Below, in pieces: positions 1 through 8,700 of a DNA stretch of 64,000 nt. The DNA is taken from contig JAKAEJ010000002.1 of the NCBI GenBank assembly GCA_021818335.1, positions 35,681 through 99,680 of the forward strand, given 5' to 3'. The stretch's first letter is position 1; each line of letters starts with the position of its first letter. The translations under genes and the position numbers were made by a program. The DNA comes from Pseudomonadota bacterium. Lineage in GTDB: Bacteria; Pseudomonadota; Gammaproteobacteria; Xanthomonadales; Rhodanobacteraceae. The notes below the pieces were generated by a model. It did not search any database. It was not told the origin of the DNA and saw only the letters and a program-made list of their open reading frames with translations.

Positions 1-598
1 CGACGATGAGATCCCGCAGGTCGTAGCCGGTGTTGTCCTTGCGCAGCGTGGACAATCCGTGCCAGACATCGCCGGATGCAGTGACGGCCTCGAGGCCGAG
101 GCAGAGTGAACGCGCGTTGCCATACCGGAGCACGGCGGTGCCCCCGGCGTTGGTTGCCAGCACGCCGCCGATCGTGGCACTGCCTTCGGCGGCGAGGCTC
201 AAGGGAAAAAGCAGGCCAGCGTCGCGGGCAGTCCGCTGTGCCTCGGCCAGGACGACGCCGGCTTCGGCCACCAGTACGCGGTCGGCGATGCCGATATGGC
301 GGATCCGGCGCATGCGCCGGAGCGAGAGGACCAGCTGCGTTCCGGTTCCATCAGGCGTAGCACCGCCGGCAAGCCCTGTATTCCCGCCTTGCGGCACGAT
401 GGCTACACCAGCCGCCCGGCACAGGCGGACCACGCCCGCCACTTCGTCCACATTGGCAGGCAGCGCGACGGCCAGGGGCGAACCCTGGTATCGCTTCCGC
501 CAGTCCAAGGCGTAGCCTTCGACATCCGACACGGCCGTCAGTACGTGGGGCTCGCCCAGCAATGCTCGCAATTGCGGCAGCAATGAATGCTGTTCCAT
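1..598 (-). CDS. FAD-linked oxidase, N-terminal part (GlcD/D-lactate dehydrogenase type), cut by window edge
   Basis: The first 199 codons of an FAD-binding oxidoreductase of the VAO/PCMH superfamily; the frame is open to base 1, so the C-terminal half lies outside. Members oxidise 2-hydroxy acids (glycolate, D-lactate, D-2-hydroxyglutarate) and pass electrons to a quinone or cytochrome. Seen directly: the flavin pyrophosphate motif PQGGNTGLAGGATP at residues 69-82, and EGSATIGGVLATNAGG at 138-153, both typical of the FAD_binding_4 domain. The visible end, GYDLRDLIV, leads into the conserved region that normally reads GSEGTLG. The exact substrate cannot be told from this half. It is divergent from the helicase gene that begins at 681. 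Confidence 0.9.
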   Translation of the reverse strand, partial: MEQHSLLPQLRALLGEPHVLTAVSDVEGYALDWRKRYQGSPLAVALPANVDEVAGVVRLCRAAGVAIVPQGGNTGLAGGATPDGTGTQLVLSLRRMRRIRHIGIADRVLVAEAGVVLAEAQRTARDAGLLFPLSLAAEGSATIGGVLATNAGGTAVLRYGNARSLCLGLEAVTASGDVWHGLSTLRKDNTGYDLRDLIV

Positions 599-680
599 CG
601 CCTAATCCTCGCACAGCGGGGCCACCGCAGTGGATGTCAACGGGGTGCCGCATGGCATGAGGCTCAGCCATACTTCACTC

Positions 681-2615
681 ATGACCGACCTCGCCAATCT
701 GCTGGGCGCCGACGGGCCACTGGCTCGGGTTATCGATGGCTTTGCGCCTCGCGCCGCGCAGCAGGCGATGGCAGAGGCCGTTGCCAGCGCGATGGCATCG
801 CGCACTCAATTGCTGGTCGAGGCTGGGACAGGTACCGGGAAGACCTTCGCCTATCTGGTGCCGGCACTGCTCGGCAAAGAGCGCGTGATCATCTCCACAG
901 GCACGAAGGCGCTGCAGGATCAGCTCTTCAAGCGGGATCTCCCGCGTGTGGCCAAGGCGCTGGGGGTGACGCCGCACGCGGCTTTGCTGAAGGGTAGGGG
1001 GAACTACCTCTGCCTGCATCGGCTCCAACTGGCGCGGAGCGACGGCCGACTTCCGACCGAGGAAGTGAAGCAGCTGGAGCGGATCCTCGCCTGGAGCGCC
1101 CAGACCCGCAGTGGCGATCGTGCGGAACTGGTTGTCGTCCCCGAGGATGCTGCCGTGTGGCAGCGCGCGACGTCGACCACCGAGAATTGCCTGGGTAGCG
1201 AATGTCCGCACTTCGAGGACTGCTGGTTGGTGCGGGCGCGCCGAGCGGCTCAAGAAGCGCGCATCGTGGTCGTCAACCATCACCTGCTTCTGGCTGACCT
1301 GGCTCTCAAGCAGGAGGGATTCGGCGAGATTCTCCCGGGTGCGGCAGCATTCATCATCGACGAGGCACATCAGCTGCCCGATCTCGCGGGCCAGTTCTTC
1401 ACCACGACCCTCGGACATCGACAAGTTTCCGATCTGGCCGAGGATGCCTTCGCGGAGTGCACCGCTGTCAGCGGTGCGTTGCCTGCGTTGAGTCCCGCGG
1501 TCGACATGCTTCATCGTGCCTTGCGCGAGGCAAGGCTGGCATTTTCCCGCATGCCTGAACGGGGGCCACTGGATGTGCATGGTGAGGCGGCTGCCTTGTC
1601 AGTCGCGCTGGACGGCCTCGCCGCAGCGCTGAGGGAGTTGACTGCGGCGCTGGAGACCCAGGCGGCTCGGAGCAAAGGCATGGCTGCCGTTTTCGAGCGC
1701 AGTAGCCGCGCACAAGCGTTGCTGGCGCGGTTATGCATGGCCGAAGGCGAAGCGGCGTCCGTCACATGGTATGAACGCAGCCTGCGTGGCTTCGCTCTGC
1801 ACGAGACCCCTTTGGACGTATCGCAACCGCTGGCGGCGCAACGAGCGCGAACGTCGGCGGCCTGGATCTACACTTCGGCGACGCTGACCGTGGCCGGTCG
1901 ATTTGACCACTTGGTTCGGCGGCTCGGCCTCGTGGAACCGCGCACGCTGCTTCTGGAGAGTCCCTTCGAATTTTCGCGGCAGGCGCTTTGCTACTTGCCA
2001 CCCGGGCTGCCGGATCCGGCATCGACCGATTACACCGAGCGGATGCTCGAGGCCGTTCTGCCTGTACTGGAAGCGTCACGAGGACGAGCGTTCCTGCTGT
2101 TCACGTCGCACCGTGCATTGAATTGCGCCGCCGAGTGGTTGCGGAGCCATGCTCCCTGGTCGCTGCTGGTGCAGGGCACGGCCCCGCGGCACGAGCTGCT
2201 CGAGCATTTCCGCGCGAGCAAGGACGCGGTGCTGCTGGGCGCGGCGAGCTTCTGGGAAGGCGTCGACGTGCCCGGTGAGGCGCTCAGCGTGGTCGTGATC
2301 GACAAGCTTCCATTCGAGGCCCCGGGTGATCCGGTCCTCGATGCACGGCTAGCGGCAGTGCGCGCCCGGGGCGGCCAGCCGTTTACCGACTGGCAGGTTC
2401 CCAATGCCGTCATTGCCTTGAAACAGGGAGCTGGCCGGCTTATACGAAGTGTGCATGATCGTGGCGTTCTCGTGCTGTGCGACCCGCGGCTCACGACGCG
2501 AGGCTACGGACGCTTGTTCCTGTCAAGCCTGCCGAGTGGCCTGCCGCAGACTCGACACATCGGCGACGTCACCTCGTTCTTCGCGTCGCCAGCGCTGCTT
2601 GCCGCCGGCGCCTGA
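681..2615 (+). CDS. yoaA: ATP-dependent DNA helicase of the YoaA/DinG (XPD-like) family
   Basis: A 644-residue superfamily 2 helicase of the iron-sulphur XPD/DinG group; YoaA acts in DNA repair and, in E. coli, partners with the polymerase chi subunit. Visible motifs: Walker A EAGTGTGKT at residues 47-55, DEAH at 227-230, and four cysteines (C111, C170, C175, C181) spaced like the 4Fe-4S cluster of this family. The C-terminal half holds the helicase motifs GAASFWEGVDVPGE and GAGRLIR. A GTG at 630 in the same frame would add 17 residues; the ATG at 681 starts where family members start, although neither has a strong ribosome-binding site. It is followed 14 bases later by tsaB. Confidence 0.92.
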   Translation: MTDLANLLGADGPLARVIDGFAPRAAQQAMAEAVASAMASRTQLLVEAGTGTGKTFAYLVPALLGKERVIISTGTKALQDQLFKRDLPRVAKALGVTPHAALLKGRGNYLCLHRLQLARSDGRLPTEEVKQLERILAWSAQTRSGDRAELVVVPEDAAVWQRATSTTENCLGSECPHFEDCWLVRARRAAQEARIVVVNHHLLLADLALKQEGFGEILPGAAAFIIDEAHQLPDLAGQFFTTTLGHRQVSDLAEDAFAECTAVSGALPALSPAVDMLHRALREARLAFSRMPERGPLDVHGEAAALSVALDGLAAALRELTAALETQAARSKGMAAVFERSSRAQALLARLCMAEGEAASVTWYERSLRGFALHETPLDVSQPLAAQRARTSAAWIYTSATLTVAGRFDHLVRRLGLVEPRTLLLESPFEFSRQALCYLPPGLPDPASTDYTERMLEAVLPVLEASRGRAFLLFTSHRALNCAAEWLRSHAPWSLLVQGTAPRHELLEHFRASKDAVLLGAASFWEGVDVPGEALSVVVIDKLPFEAPGDPVLDARLAAVRARGGQPFTDWQVPNAVIALKQGAGRLIRSVHDRGVLVLCDPRLTTRGYGRLFLSSLPSGLPQTRHIGDVTSFFASPALLAAGA

Positions 2616-2629
2616 CGCCTGAGATTGCC

Positions 2630-3325
2630 ATGATGCGACTTCTAGCCCTCGACACTGCAACCGATCGCTGTTCCGCAGCATTGTGGTGCGATGGCCGCGT
2701 TCTTGCGCGGAGCGTGCATGCGCCAAGGCGACAAGCCGAGATTCTGCTTCCCTTGTTCGACGAATTGCTGGCCGAGGCCGGCATTGTCGGGGAGCAGCTG
2801 GATGCCATTGCTTGCGGCCGCGGCCCGGGCGCTTTTACGGGCGTAAGGCTGGCGGTCTCGGTGGCGCAGGGCGTTGCGCTGGCCCTGGATCGGCCCGTCG
2901 TGCCCGTTTCATCACTGGCCGCGCTGGCGTTGGCAGCACCGCCCGAGGCCACGAATGTTCTGGCAATCATGGATGCGCGCATGGGGGAGGTCTATGCGGG
3001 CATGTTCCGTCGTACACCGGTCCTTCCGGTTGAACCGCTCTGCAGGGAATCGGTCGGTGCGGCAGCGCACGTTTCAGTCGATGGTCCTGGGCCTTGGTTT
3101 GGCGTCGGCAGCGGGTGGAGTGTCTATGCCGAAGCGCTGCGACAGCGATGCGCTGGCATCGCACTGACGGGGGTGGACGCGGATGCGCAGCCCGAGGCCG
3201 CGGCGGTTGCGACCATCGGCGCTGCATCCTTCGCTCGATCCGGGGGCCAGCCAGCCGCTGAACTATTGCCCGTGTATCTGCGAGACAAAGTGGCGCTGAC
3301 CAGGCTCGAGCGCGGCCAAAGCTGA
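2630..3325 (+). CDS. tsaB: tRNA threonylcarbamoyladenosine biosynthesis protein TsaB
   Basis: A 231-residue TsaB (YeaZ), the ASKHA-fold partner that holds TsaD and TsaE together in the complex making t6A37 in tRNAs that read ANN codons. The N-terminus MRLLALDTATDRCSAAL and the GRGPGAFTGVRLAVSVAQG block at about residues 63-81 are diagnostic. Two adjacent ATG codons (2630, 2633) can serve as start; an upstream in-frame extension lies inside yoaA and is not used. It sits close behind yoaA, so the two are probably co-transcribed. The other t6A genes are not in this window. Confidence 0.95.
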   Translation: MMRLLALDTATDRCSAALWCDGRVLARSVHAPRRQAEILLPLFDELLAEAGIVGEQLDAIACGRGPGAFTGVRLAVSVAQGVALALDRPVVPVSSLAALALAAPPEATNVLAIMDARMGEVYAGMFRRTPVLPVEPLCRESVGAAAHVSVDGPGPWFGVGSGWSVYAEALRQRCAGIALTGVDADAQPEAAAVATIGAASFARSGGQPAAELLPVYLRDKVALTRLERGQS

Positions 3326-3723
3326 TCACGAACGCTGAAGCTGCTCCGAACGATCCACCCCCCGACAATCGCCAGCCACGATGCGGGATCCGTTAAGCGG
3401 GCCACGGATTCTCGCAGTCCTGGTCATGTCATTGGGGCTGCAGGTTGTAACCGCTTTGAAGAGACCTGCGGTCATCCATGCGCATGCCCCCGGACGCCGC
3501 AAACCGGCTCCTACCAGGCCGATAGGTCGGTGGCGGATTCTTGCCTTCATTCAGTGCGCAGTGACTGCGCCATCAAGCGTCGCATTGTTGCCCTCACGGC
3601 CCGACCGCAAATCGCTCTTTCGCGCCCATAGTTCGCCGCAGTGCTGGCCTGAATCCGGCGACGCTCCTGGGGCTTCGTCGGGGCAAAGTTGCGCTCGTAG
3701 CGCTATATATGTAGAATTAATGC
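3326..3723. other. intergenic region, no gene recognised
   Basis: 398 bases between tsaB and the PadR-type regulator. Open frames here have no recognisable product and look like chance frames in high-GC DNA. The last 35 bases turn AT-rich and carry the probable padR promoter. No RNA gene was recognised. Confidence 0.6.
3689..3717 (+). promoter_or_regulatory. probable promoter of the PadR gene, leaderless arrangement
   Basis: TTGCGC (3689-3694), a 17-base spacer and TAGAAT (3712-3717, five of six to TATAAT). A transcript would begin about seven bases further on, at 3724, exactly the regulator's ATG, and no ribosome-binding site is present. The AT-rich stretch between, with TATATATG, could also be where PadR binds. 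Inference from sequence only. Confidence 0.45.
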
Positions 3724-4029
3724 ATGACGAGAGACAGAACACCTTCCGCGCAGACCATCGAGCTGCTGGCAGCGTTGCTTTCACAACGTCCGGAGTGGCG
3801 GCACGGTTATGACCTGTCCGAGCAGACGGGCCTTGCCTCGGGAACGCTCTATCCGATGCTCATGCGCCTCAGCGATCGGGGCATGCTCGAGTCCAAGTGG
3901 GAGCCGTCGCCGCATCAGGGGCGACCACCACGCAAGCTGTATCGCCTCAATGCCGCAGGGGCAACTTTCGCGCGCGAGCATGCGAAACCCCGAACCGGGA
4001 CGTTGCGGGTACAGCCGGTGCGAAGCTGA
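3724..4029 (+). CDS. PadR-family transcriptional regulator
   Basis: A 101-residue winged-helix regulator. Residues 10-80 form the PadR DNA-binding domain: helix around LLAALLSQRPEWRHGYDLSE, recognition segment TGLASGTLYPMLMRLSDRGM, and wing GRPPRKLYRLN. The C-terminal dimerisation helix is short, as in the small PadR-s2 subclass. Its TGA overlaps the next ATG (TGATG at 4027-4031), so the next gene is translationally coupled. PadR proteins usually repress themselves and the membrane protein next to them; the effector is not evident. Confidence 0.88.
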   Translation: MTRDRTPSAQTIELLAALLSQRPEWRHGYDLSEQTGLASGTLYPMLMRLSDRGMLESKWEPSPHQGRPPRKLYRLNAAGATFAREHAKPRTGTLRVQPVRS

Positions 4030-4409
4030 TGAGCGAAACGAAATTCAGCGTCACGGTCCGACGTGCCGTCATCCGACTGGCTGGAGCGATCTTGCCGCCG
4101 AATCGCAGGGACTGGGCCAAGGCCATGTTCAACGAGATGGCCTACATCCCGTCACGTCGCGCCGCGCTCCGATGGGCGCTCGGCAGCACTTGGTGCGCAA
4201 TCAGGCTCAGGGCGGCGCATGAATTCGGGCGGGCGGTGGGATCCCGAGGTACGCGAACACTGCTTGGATTGGTTGCTGCGGCACTCATCGTCGCCATGGG
4301 GGTCTACGGCATCCAGAAGCCCTATCAGCGCGAGCGCATCCGGGCCGTGTTGTTTCATGGTGGTAACACCCGCAATTCCCGCGCGTCAGCCGTCTCCAGC
4401 TTGCCGTAG
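4029..4409 (+). CDS. PadR-associated small membrane protein, unknown function
   Basis: 126 residues. The N-terminal part includes ILPPNRRDWAKAMFNEM and ALRWALGSTWCAIRLR, a pattern common in small proteins encoded after padR genes; a single hydrophobic segment, LLGLVAAALIVAMGVYGI, lies near residues 79-96. No catalytic motif is visible. The start overlaps the PadR stop codon, supporting one operon. A role in the envelope, sensed or controlled by the PadR protein, is inference. An ATG further upstream in the same frame lies inside padR and is less likely. Confidence 0.7.
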   Translation: MSETKFSVTVRRAVIRLAGAILPPNRRDWAKAMFNEMAYIPSRRAALRWALGSTWCAIRLRAAHEFGRAVGSRGTRTLLGLVAAALIVAMGVYGIQKPYQRERIRAVLFHGGNTRNSRASAVSSLP

Positions 4410-4462
4410 CGCTTGCGCCACAGATTCACAAAGCCCAACTGAAATCGGCGGGCTTCACGAAC

Positions 4463-5167
4463 TCAGCCGCACTTGCTATAGCCGCAGGCCAAGCATGTCG
4501 CGCAGCCATCCATCAGGACCACTGCGTTCGTGTTGCACTTGTGGCACATCGTCGCTCCAGGCGGATAGTTGCTCGCCTCGCTGTCTGACGCGGCAGGCGC
4601 TGGCTGCGTCGTAGCGTAAGCACTGCGCTTCTCGGCGATCAGTGCTTGTTGCTCGGGAGAGAGTTCTGTGTCCTTGATTAGCCCGATGCTTTTGAGATGC
4701 TGCTCGATGACCACACCGAGTTCGGCCACGATCGAGGGCATATAAATGCCTCCAGGCTTGAAATAGCCCCCACGGGGATCGAATACAGCTTTCAACTCCT
4801 CGACGAGGAAGGTGACATCGCCGCCCTTGCGAAACACTGCGGACATGATTCGCGTAAGGGCCACGATCCACTGGAAGTGGTCCATGTTCTTCGAGTTGAT
4901 GAAGATCTCGAAGGGCCGCCGCGACTCATGTGCAGTACCTGCATTGAGCACGATATCGTTGATGGTGACGTAGAGCGCGTGTTCGAACAGTGGTGACTTA
5001 ATCTTGTAGGTAACCCCCACGAGCGCGCCTGGCCGTTCCAGCTTCTCATGCATCTGGATCACTTCAGCCTGGGTATCCAGAGGGGCTGAAGGCGCAGGAG
5101 CCGCGTTGTCCTGTCCCGGCTGCTTGACGCTGTAACCCTTGATTTTGCGAGTGATCTTGATGGTCAT
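4463..5167 (-). CDS. nrdJb: class II ribonucleotide reductase, small C-terminal part NrdJb
   Basis: 234 residues matching the C-terminal TSCPD region that in most B12-dependent reductases is fused to the catalytic chain. The TSCPD core spans about residues 55-160 (VTYKIKSPLFEHALYVTIND; later DPRGGYFKPGGIYMPS). The tail is cysteine-rich: MCHKCNTNA, then CATCLACGYSKCG at the very end, which fits a metal site or the swinging redox cysteines that re-reduce the active site. With nrdJa it should form one functional enzyme, as in Pseudomonas. It lies downstream of nrdJa and separated from it by the H1-like gene. Confidence 0.9.
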   Translation of the reverse strand: MTIKITRKIKGYSVKQPGQDNAAPAPSAPLDTQAEVIQMHEKLERPGALVGVTYKIKSPLFEHALYVTINDIVLNAGTAHESRRPFEIFINSKNMDHFQWIVALTRIMSAVFRKGGDVTFLVEELKAVFDPRGGYFKPGGIYMPSIVAELGVVIEQHLKSIGLIKDTELSPEQQALIAEKRSAYATTQPAPAASDSEASNYPPGATMCHKCNTNAVVLMDGCATCLACGYSKCG

Positions 5168-5237
5168 GGTGTGCTGAGTGGCTCGGTGGGCCGGCGAAAA
5201 CGTCGGCGGAATGGCACTGGAGACGCCGCCCGGAAAG

Positions 5238-5263
5238 CCGCGGACGCCCAGTGGCGCCCGCGG
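5238..5263 (-). terminator. imperfect hairpin between the H1-like gene and nrdJb
   Basis: CCGCGG at both ends (5238-5243 and 5258-5263) with an inner CGCC/GGCG stem and a four-base loop, one mismatch. On the minus strand it is followed by CTTTCC rather than a clean T run, so it may attenuate rather than fully terminate transcription into nrdJb. Confidence 0.4.
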
Positions 5264-5279
5264 AATGTTGCAGGCGCTA

Positions 5280-5723
5280 TTACTTCTTCTTGGCAGTGGA
5301 CTTCTTGCCGGCCGCTTTCTTCGCGGCGGGCTTGGCGGCCTTTTTGACCGACTTCTTGGCGGCTGCTTTCTTCGGTGCAGCCTTTTTCACCGCCTTCTTG
5401 GCGGTCTTCTTGGGGGCGGCTTTCTTCGCTGCCTTCTTCGGTGCGGCCTTCTTAGCCGACTTCTTGGCGGCTGCTTTCTTCGGTGCAGCCTTTTTCACCG
5501 CCTTCTTGGCAGTCTTCTTGGGGGCGGCCTTCTTCGCTGCCTTCTTTGGAGCAGCCTTCTTCGCAGCCTTCTTAGCCGCCTTCTTGGGTGCCGCCTTTTT
5601 CGGGGCAGCCTTGGCTACCGGTGGCTTGGCGGCAGGTGCCGGCATTGCAACCGGCGCGGCCGGTGCGGGTGTGGCCAGGCCGCCACCCATGGTCTCTTCG
5701 GGATTCATGTGTTCGCTTTGCAT
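5280..5723 (-). CDS. lysine-rich histone H1-like protein (AAKK repeats)
   Basis: 147 residues. The first 40 are alanine/proline-rich (MQSEHMNPEETMGGG then PAPAAP), the rest a low-complexity array of KKAAPKK, KKAAKK and KKTAKK units resembling the C-terminal tail of eukaryotic H1 and bacterial AlgP/PhaF tails. Such tails bind DNA without sequence specificity. I prefer the ATG at 5723 because GGAG lies about eight bases before it; an upstream ATG in frame would add 17 residues. It sits inside the nrdJ locus, between the two subunit genes, on the same strand. Its own function is not known. Confidence 0.85.
   Translation of the reverse strand: MQSEHMNPEETMGGGLATPAPAAPVAMPAPAAKPPVAKAAPKKAAPKKAAKKAAKKAAPKKAAKKAAPKKTAKKAVKKAAPKKAAAKKSAKKAAPKKAAKKAAPKKTAKKAVKKAAPKKAAAKKSVKKAAKPAAKKAAGKKSTAKKK
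5350..5565 (-). repeat. 108-base tandem direct repeat in the H1-like gene
   Basis: Two copies of a 108-base unit (5350-5457 and 5458-5565), nearly identical in bases as well as protein, encode a 36-residue lysine/alanine/proline block twice. A recent in-frame duplication is the simplest explanation. Confidence 0.8.
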
Positions 5724-5785
5724 GACTTCAGCTCCGACAGTGGTGGAAAAGAGCCCTGCGGGACGCAGATGCATTCCCTCGGTGC

Positions 5786-8700
5786 TCAGAACTTGCCGTA
5801 ATACCCTTCCTTCAGCGCATCGAACAGATTGGCGGCTGTATGCACTTCGCCGTCGTACTCGATTTCCTCATTGCCCTTGGCCTCGATAACGCTACCGTCT
5901 TCAAGCTCAAAGCGGTAGAGGGTGCTCTCCAGATCGGCATCCTTGACGAGCACGCCCTGGAATGCGGCCGGATTGAAGCGGAATGTGGTGCAGCCCTTCA
6001 GGCCCTGCTGGTGGGCGTATCGGTATATGTCCTTGAAGTCTTCGTAGCGGTAATCGGTAGGAACATTGGCGGTCTTGGAGATCGACGAATCGACCCATTT
6101 TTGCGCCGCGGCCTGGACATCGACGTGTTCCTTGGGTGAAATGTCGTCCGCAGTAACGAAATAATCCGGAAGCTTGGCTCGGGCGTCGTCGCCCGATGGC
6201 GTGGCATCAGCATTGATCAGCGCGCGGTAGGCCAGCAATTCAAAGCTGTAGACCTCGATCCTTTCCTTGGTCTTGCGGCCCTCGCGGATGACGTTGCGCG
6301 AGTAGTGGTGCGCGAAACTGGGCTCGATGCCGTTGCTGGCATTGTTGGCCAGGCTGAGGGAGATGGTGCCCGTTGGCGCAATAGAGGTGTGGTGCGTAAA
6401 ACGGGCTCCCGTCCGCGCAATTGCATCAGTCAGGTCGGGGCGCGCTTCCGCGAGCCGCTGCATGTAGCGACTGTATTTCGCATGCAGGATGCGACCGGGC
6501 ACAGTGTCGCCGACCTTGTAACCATCGCGCGCCATTTCTGGCCGCTTGCGCAACATGTCGCCGGTCACCACGAAATCCTCGGTCAGGATCGGCGCAGGCC
6601 CTTTCTCCGATGCCAATTCCAGCGCCACTTCCCACCCAGCAATGGCCATCTCGCGTGCCACTTCCTCAGTGAACCTGCAGGCTTCACTGCTGCCATAGCG
6701 CATCTTCAGCATCGTCAGCGTGCTGCCAAGGCCGAGGAAGCCCATGCCATGCCGACGCTTGCGCAGGATTTCATCTCGCTGCTGCGGCAGCGGTAGGCCG
6801 TTGATTTCGACGACGTTGTCCAGCATTCGCGTGAAGACACGCACGACTTCACGGTATTCGTCCCAGTCAAAGCGTGCCTTGGGTCCAAAGGCATCCCGCA
6901 CGAACAAGGTCAAGTTGACCGAGCCCAAGAGGCAGGAGCCGTAAGGGGGAAGCGGTTGCTCGCCGCAGTTGTGGGCGTGCAGGCCATTCCCGTCAAATGT
7001 GTTGATGCCCGGCACCTGCACGTCGTAGACGTCCTCCACGCCATCATCGCCTACGCGACTCACGGTCGCAACGAATCGCTCGCGATTGAGCGAACGTTTG
7101 TAAGCGCCGAGCAGGTGGTTCAACTTGGACCGCTTTTCGCTATCGGCGAAACCGATGCCTTTGGCAAACTCGGCGGCGTTGTCACCGGAAATGACCAGTT
7201 CGTGCTGTGCGCGAGTGCAATAGTCTGCGTGGCCGCCTCGGCCGTCCGGCAGCCGCGACGTCCCGGGCTGACGGCGGTTGCGGTAGATCGTGGAGGCAAT
7301 TCCGACACGAAGCAGCATGCGCTGAACTGCTTCGAGTCGGGCTTCGTTCGACTGTGCAAGCCGGATGCTGACGCCCTTGTCCTGACTGCCCTGCACTGAG
7401 CCGTCGCTATCGAATAGGCCTCGAAGGAAACCGCGATGGAAAGCGCTCGACGCCCGCTCCATCGCTGGCGTCACCCTCTTGTCCATCGGCGTCATGCCGA
7501 CTTCCCTTGCAAGGCGTAGCAGGGCGGCAGGCGCCATGCGGAACTCGTTTCGTCCACGCACTGCATGGAAGCCTTTAAAATCGCTCCGATGTGGCAAGGT
7601 GCCTGCGGCACGTTCGGCTTCCTGCATCAGTGCCATCGCGCCGCTTGAATCCCCCGGGCAACCGTTTGCCGCGACGGCAGGTGCCCACACGGAAAGTACA
7701 GCCTTGTCGTTCTCTAGCGTGCCATCGCCGACCAGCAAGCCGAGCAGGAAGCCTTCGTCGAAGGTGTAGCGCCCCCCCCATTCGGCTTGGCTGCGGTGGT
7801 TGTTAAGTAGCACCTCATCGCCGGGCTGGAGGTCGGCTGCAGCGCACCAGTGAGTCTCCAGTGTCCAGCGGGTCCTGCTGATCACCTTGCGCACGCGATG
7901 GTCGCGCGTCAAGCGCAGCGCATGGCCCTCCGCTGTCTCCAGTCGAACTACAGGCTTGGTGGCCGTGCGGAAGAAGCCTTCCGCGCCACTGCGGTGATCT
8001 TGGCCGTCCACACGGGCTTCGAAGGGCATGCCGACCAATTCCGACACCTGCCGAGGGCCATTGGACGTATGCACCCAGGTGTCGGCCGTCACACAGGGAT
8101 TGGTCGCACGGATATTCTCGCACCACCAGTTGTTGTTCATTTCGTTGACGCGGTCGATCAGGATGAAACCGGGCTCGGCGTAGTCGTACGTAGAGACCAT
8201 GATCATGTCCCACAGGTGCCTGGCCTTGACGTGGCCGTAGATCTGGCAGGCCACCAAGCCATCTTCACGAACGATGTAGTTCTCGTGGGTCGGCCATTCA
8301 CGCCAGAGGACCTGTGTCGCATCGCCCAGGTCCACCTCGTCGCGCTCCTTGACGTGCACGGGGAAGACCAAAGGCCAGTCTGCGTCCTGGTCGACCGCTT
8401 TCATGAAATCGTCGGTGACCAGCAGCGAAAGGTTGAACTGCCGCAGGCGACCGTTTTCCCGCTTGGCGCGGATGAATTCGCGTACGTCCGGATGCGCCAC
8501 GTCGAACGTGCCCATTTGCGCGCCGCGACGGCCACCTGCACTGGATACGGTGAAGCACATCCTGTCGTAGATATCCATGAACGACAGGGGTCCGGAGGTG
8601 TGCGCGCCAGCGCCCGATACGTAAGCGCCACGCGGGCGCAGCGTGCTGAATTCGTAGCCGATGCCGCACCCTGCCTTGAGCGTCAGTCCCGCCTCGTGCA

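Noticed and set aside
5280..5723. Tandem repeats as CRISPR or satellite
   Set aside because: They are coding repeats of a lysine-rich protein without unique spacers.
5178..5889. Leucine/phenylalanine-rich frames resembling membrane proteins
   Set aside because: They are the complement of the Lys/Ala repeat of the H1-like gene, which mimics hydrophobic helices.
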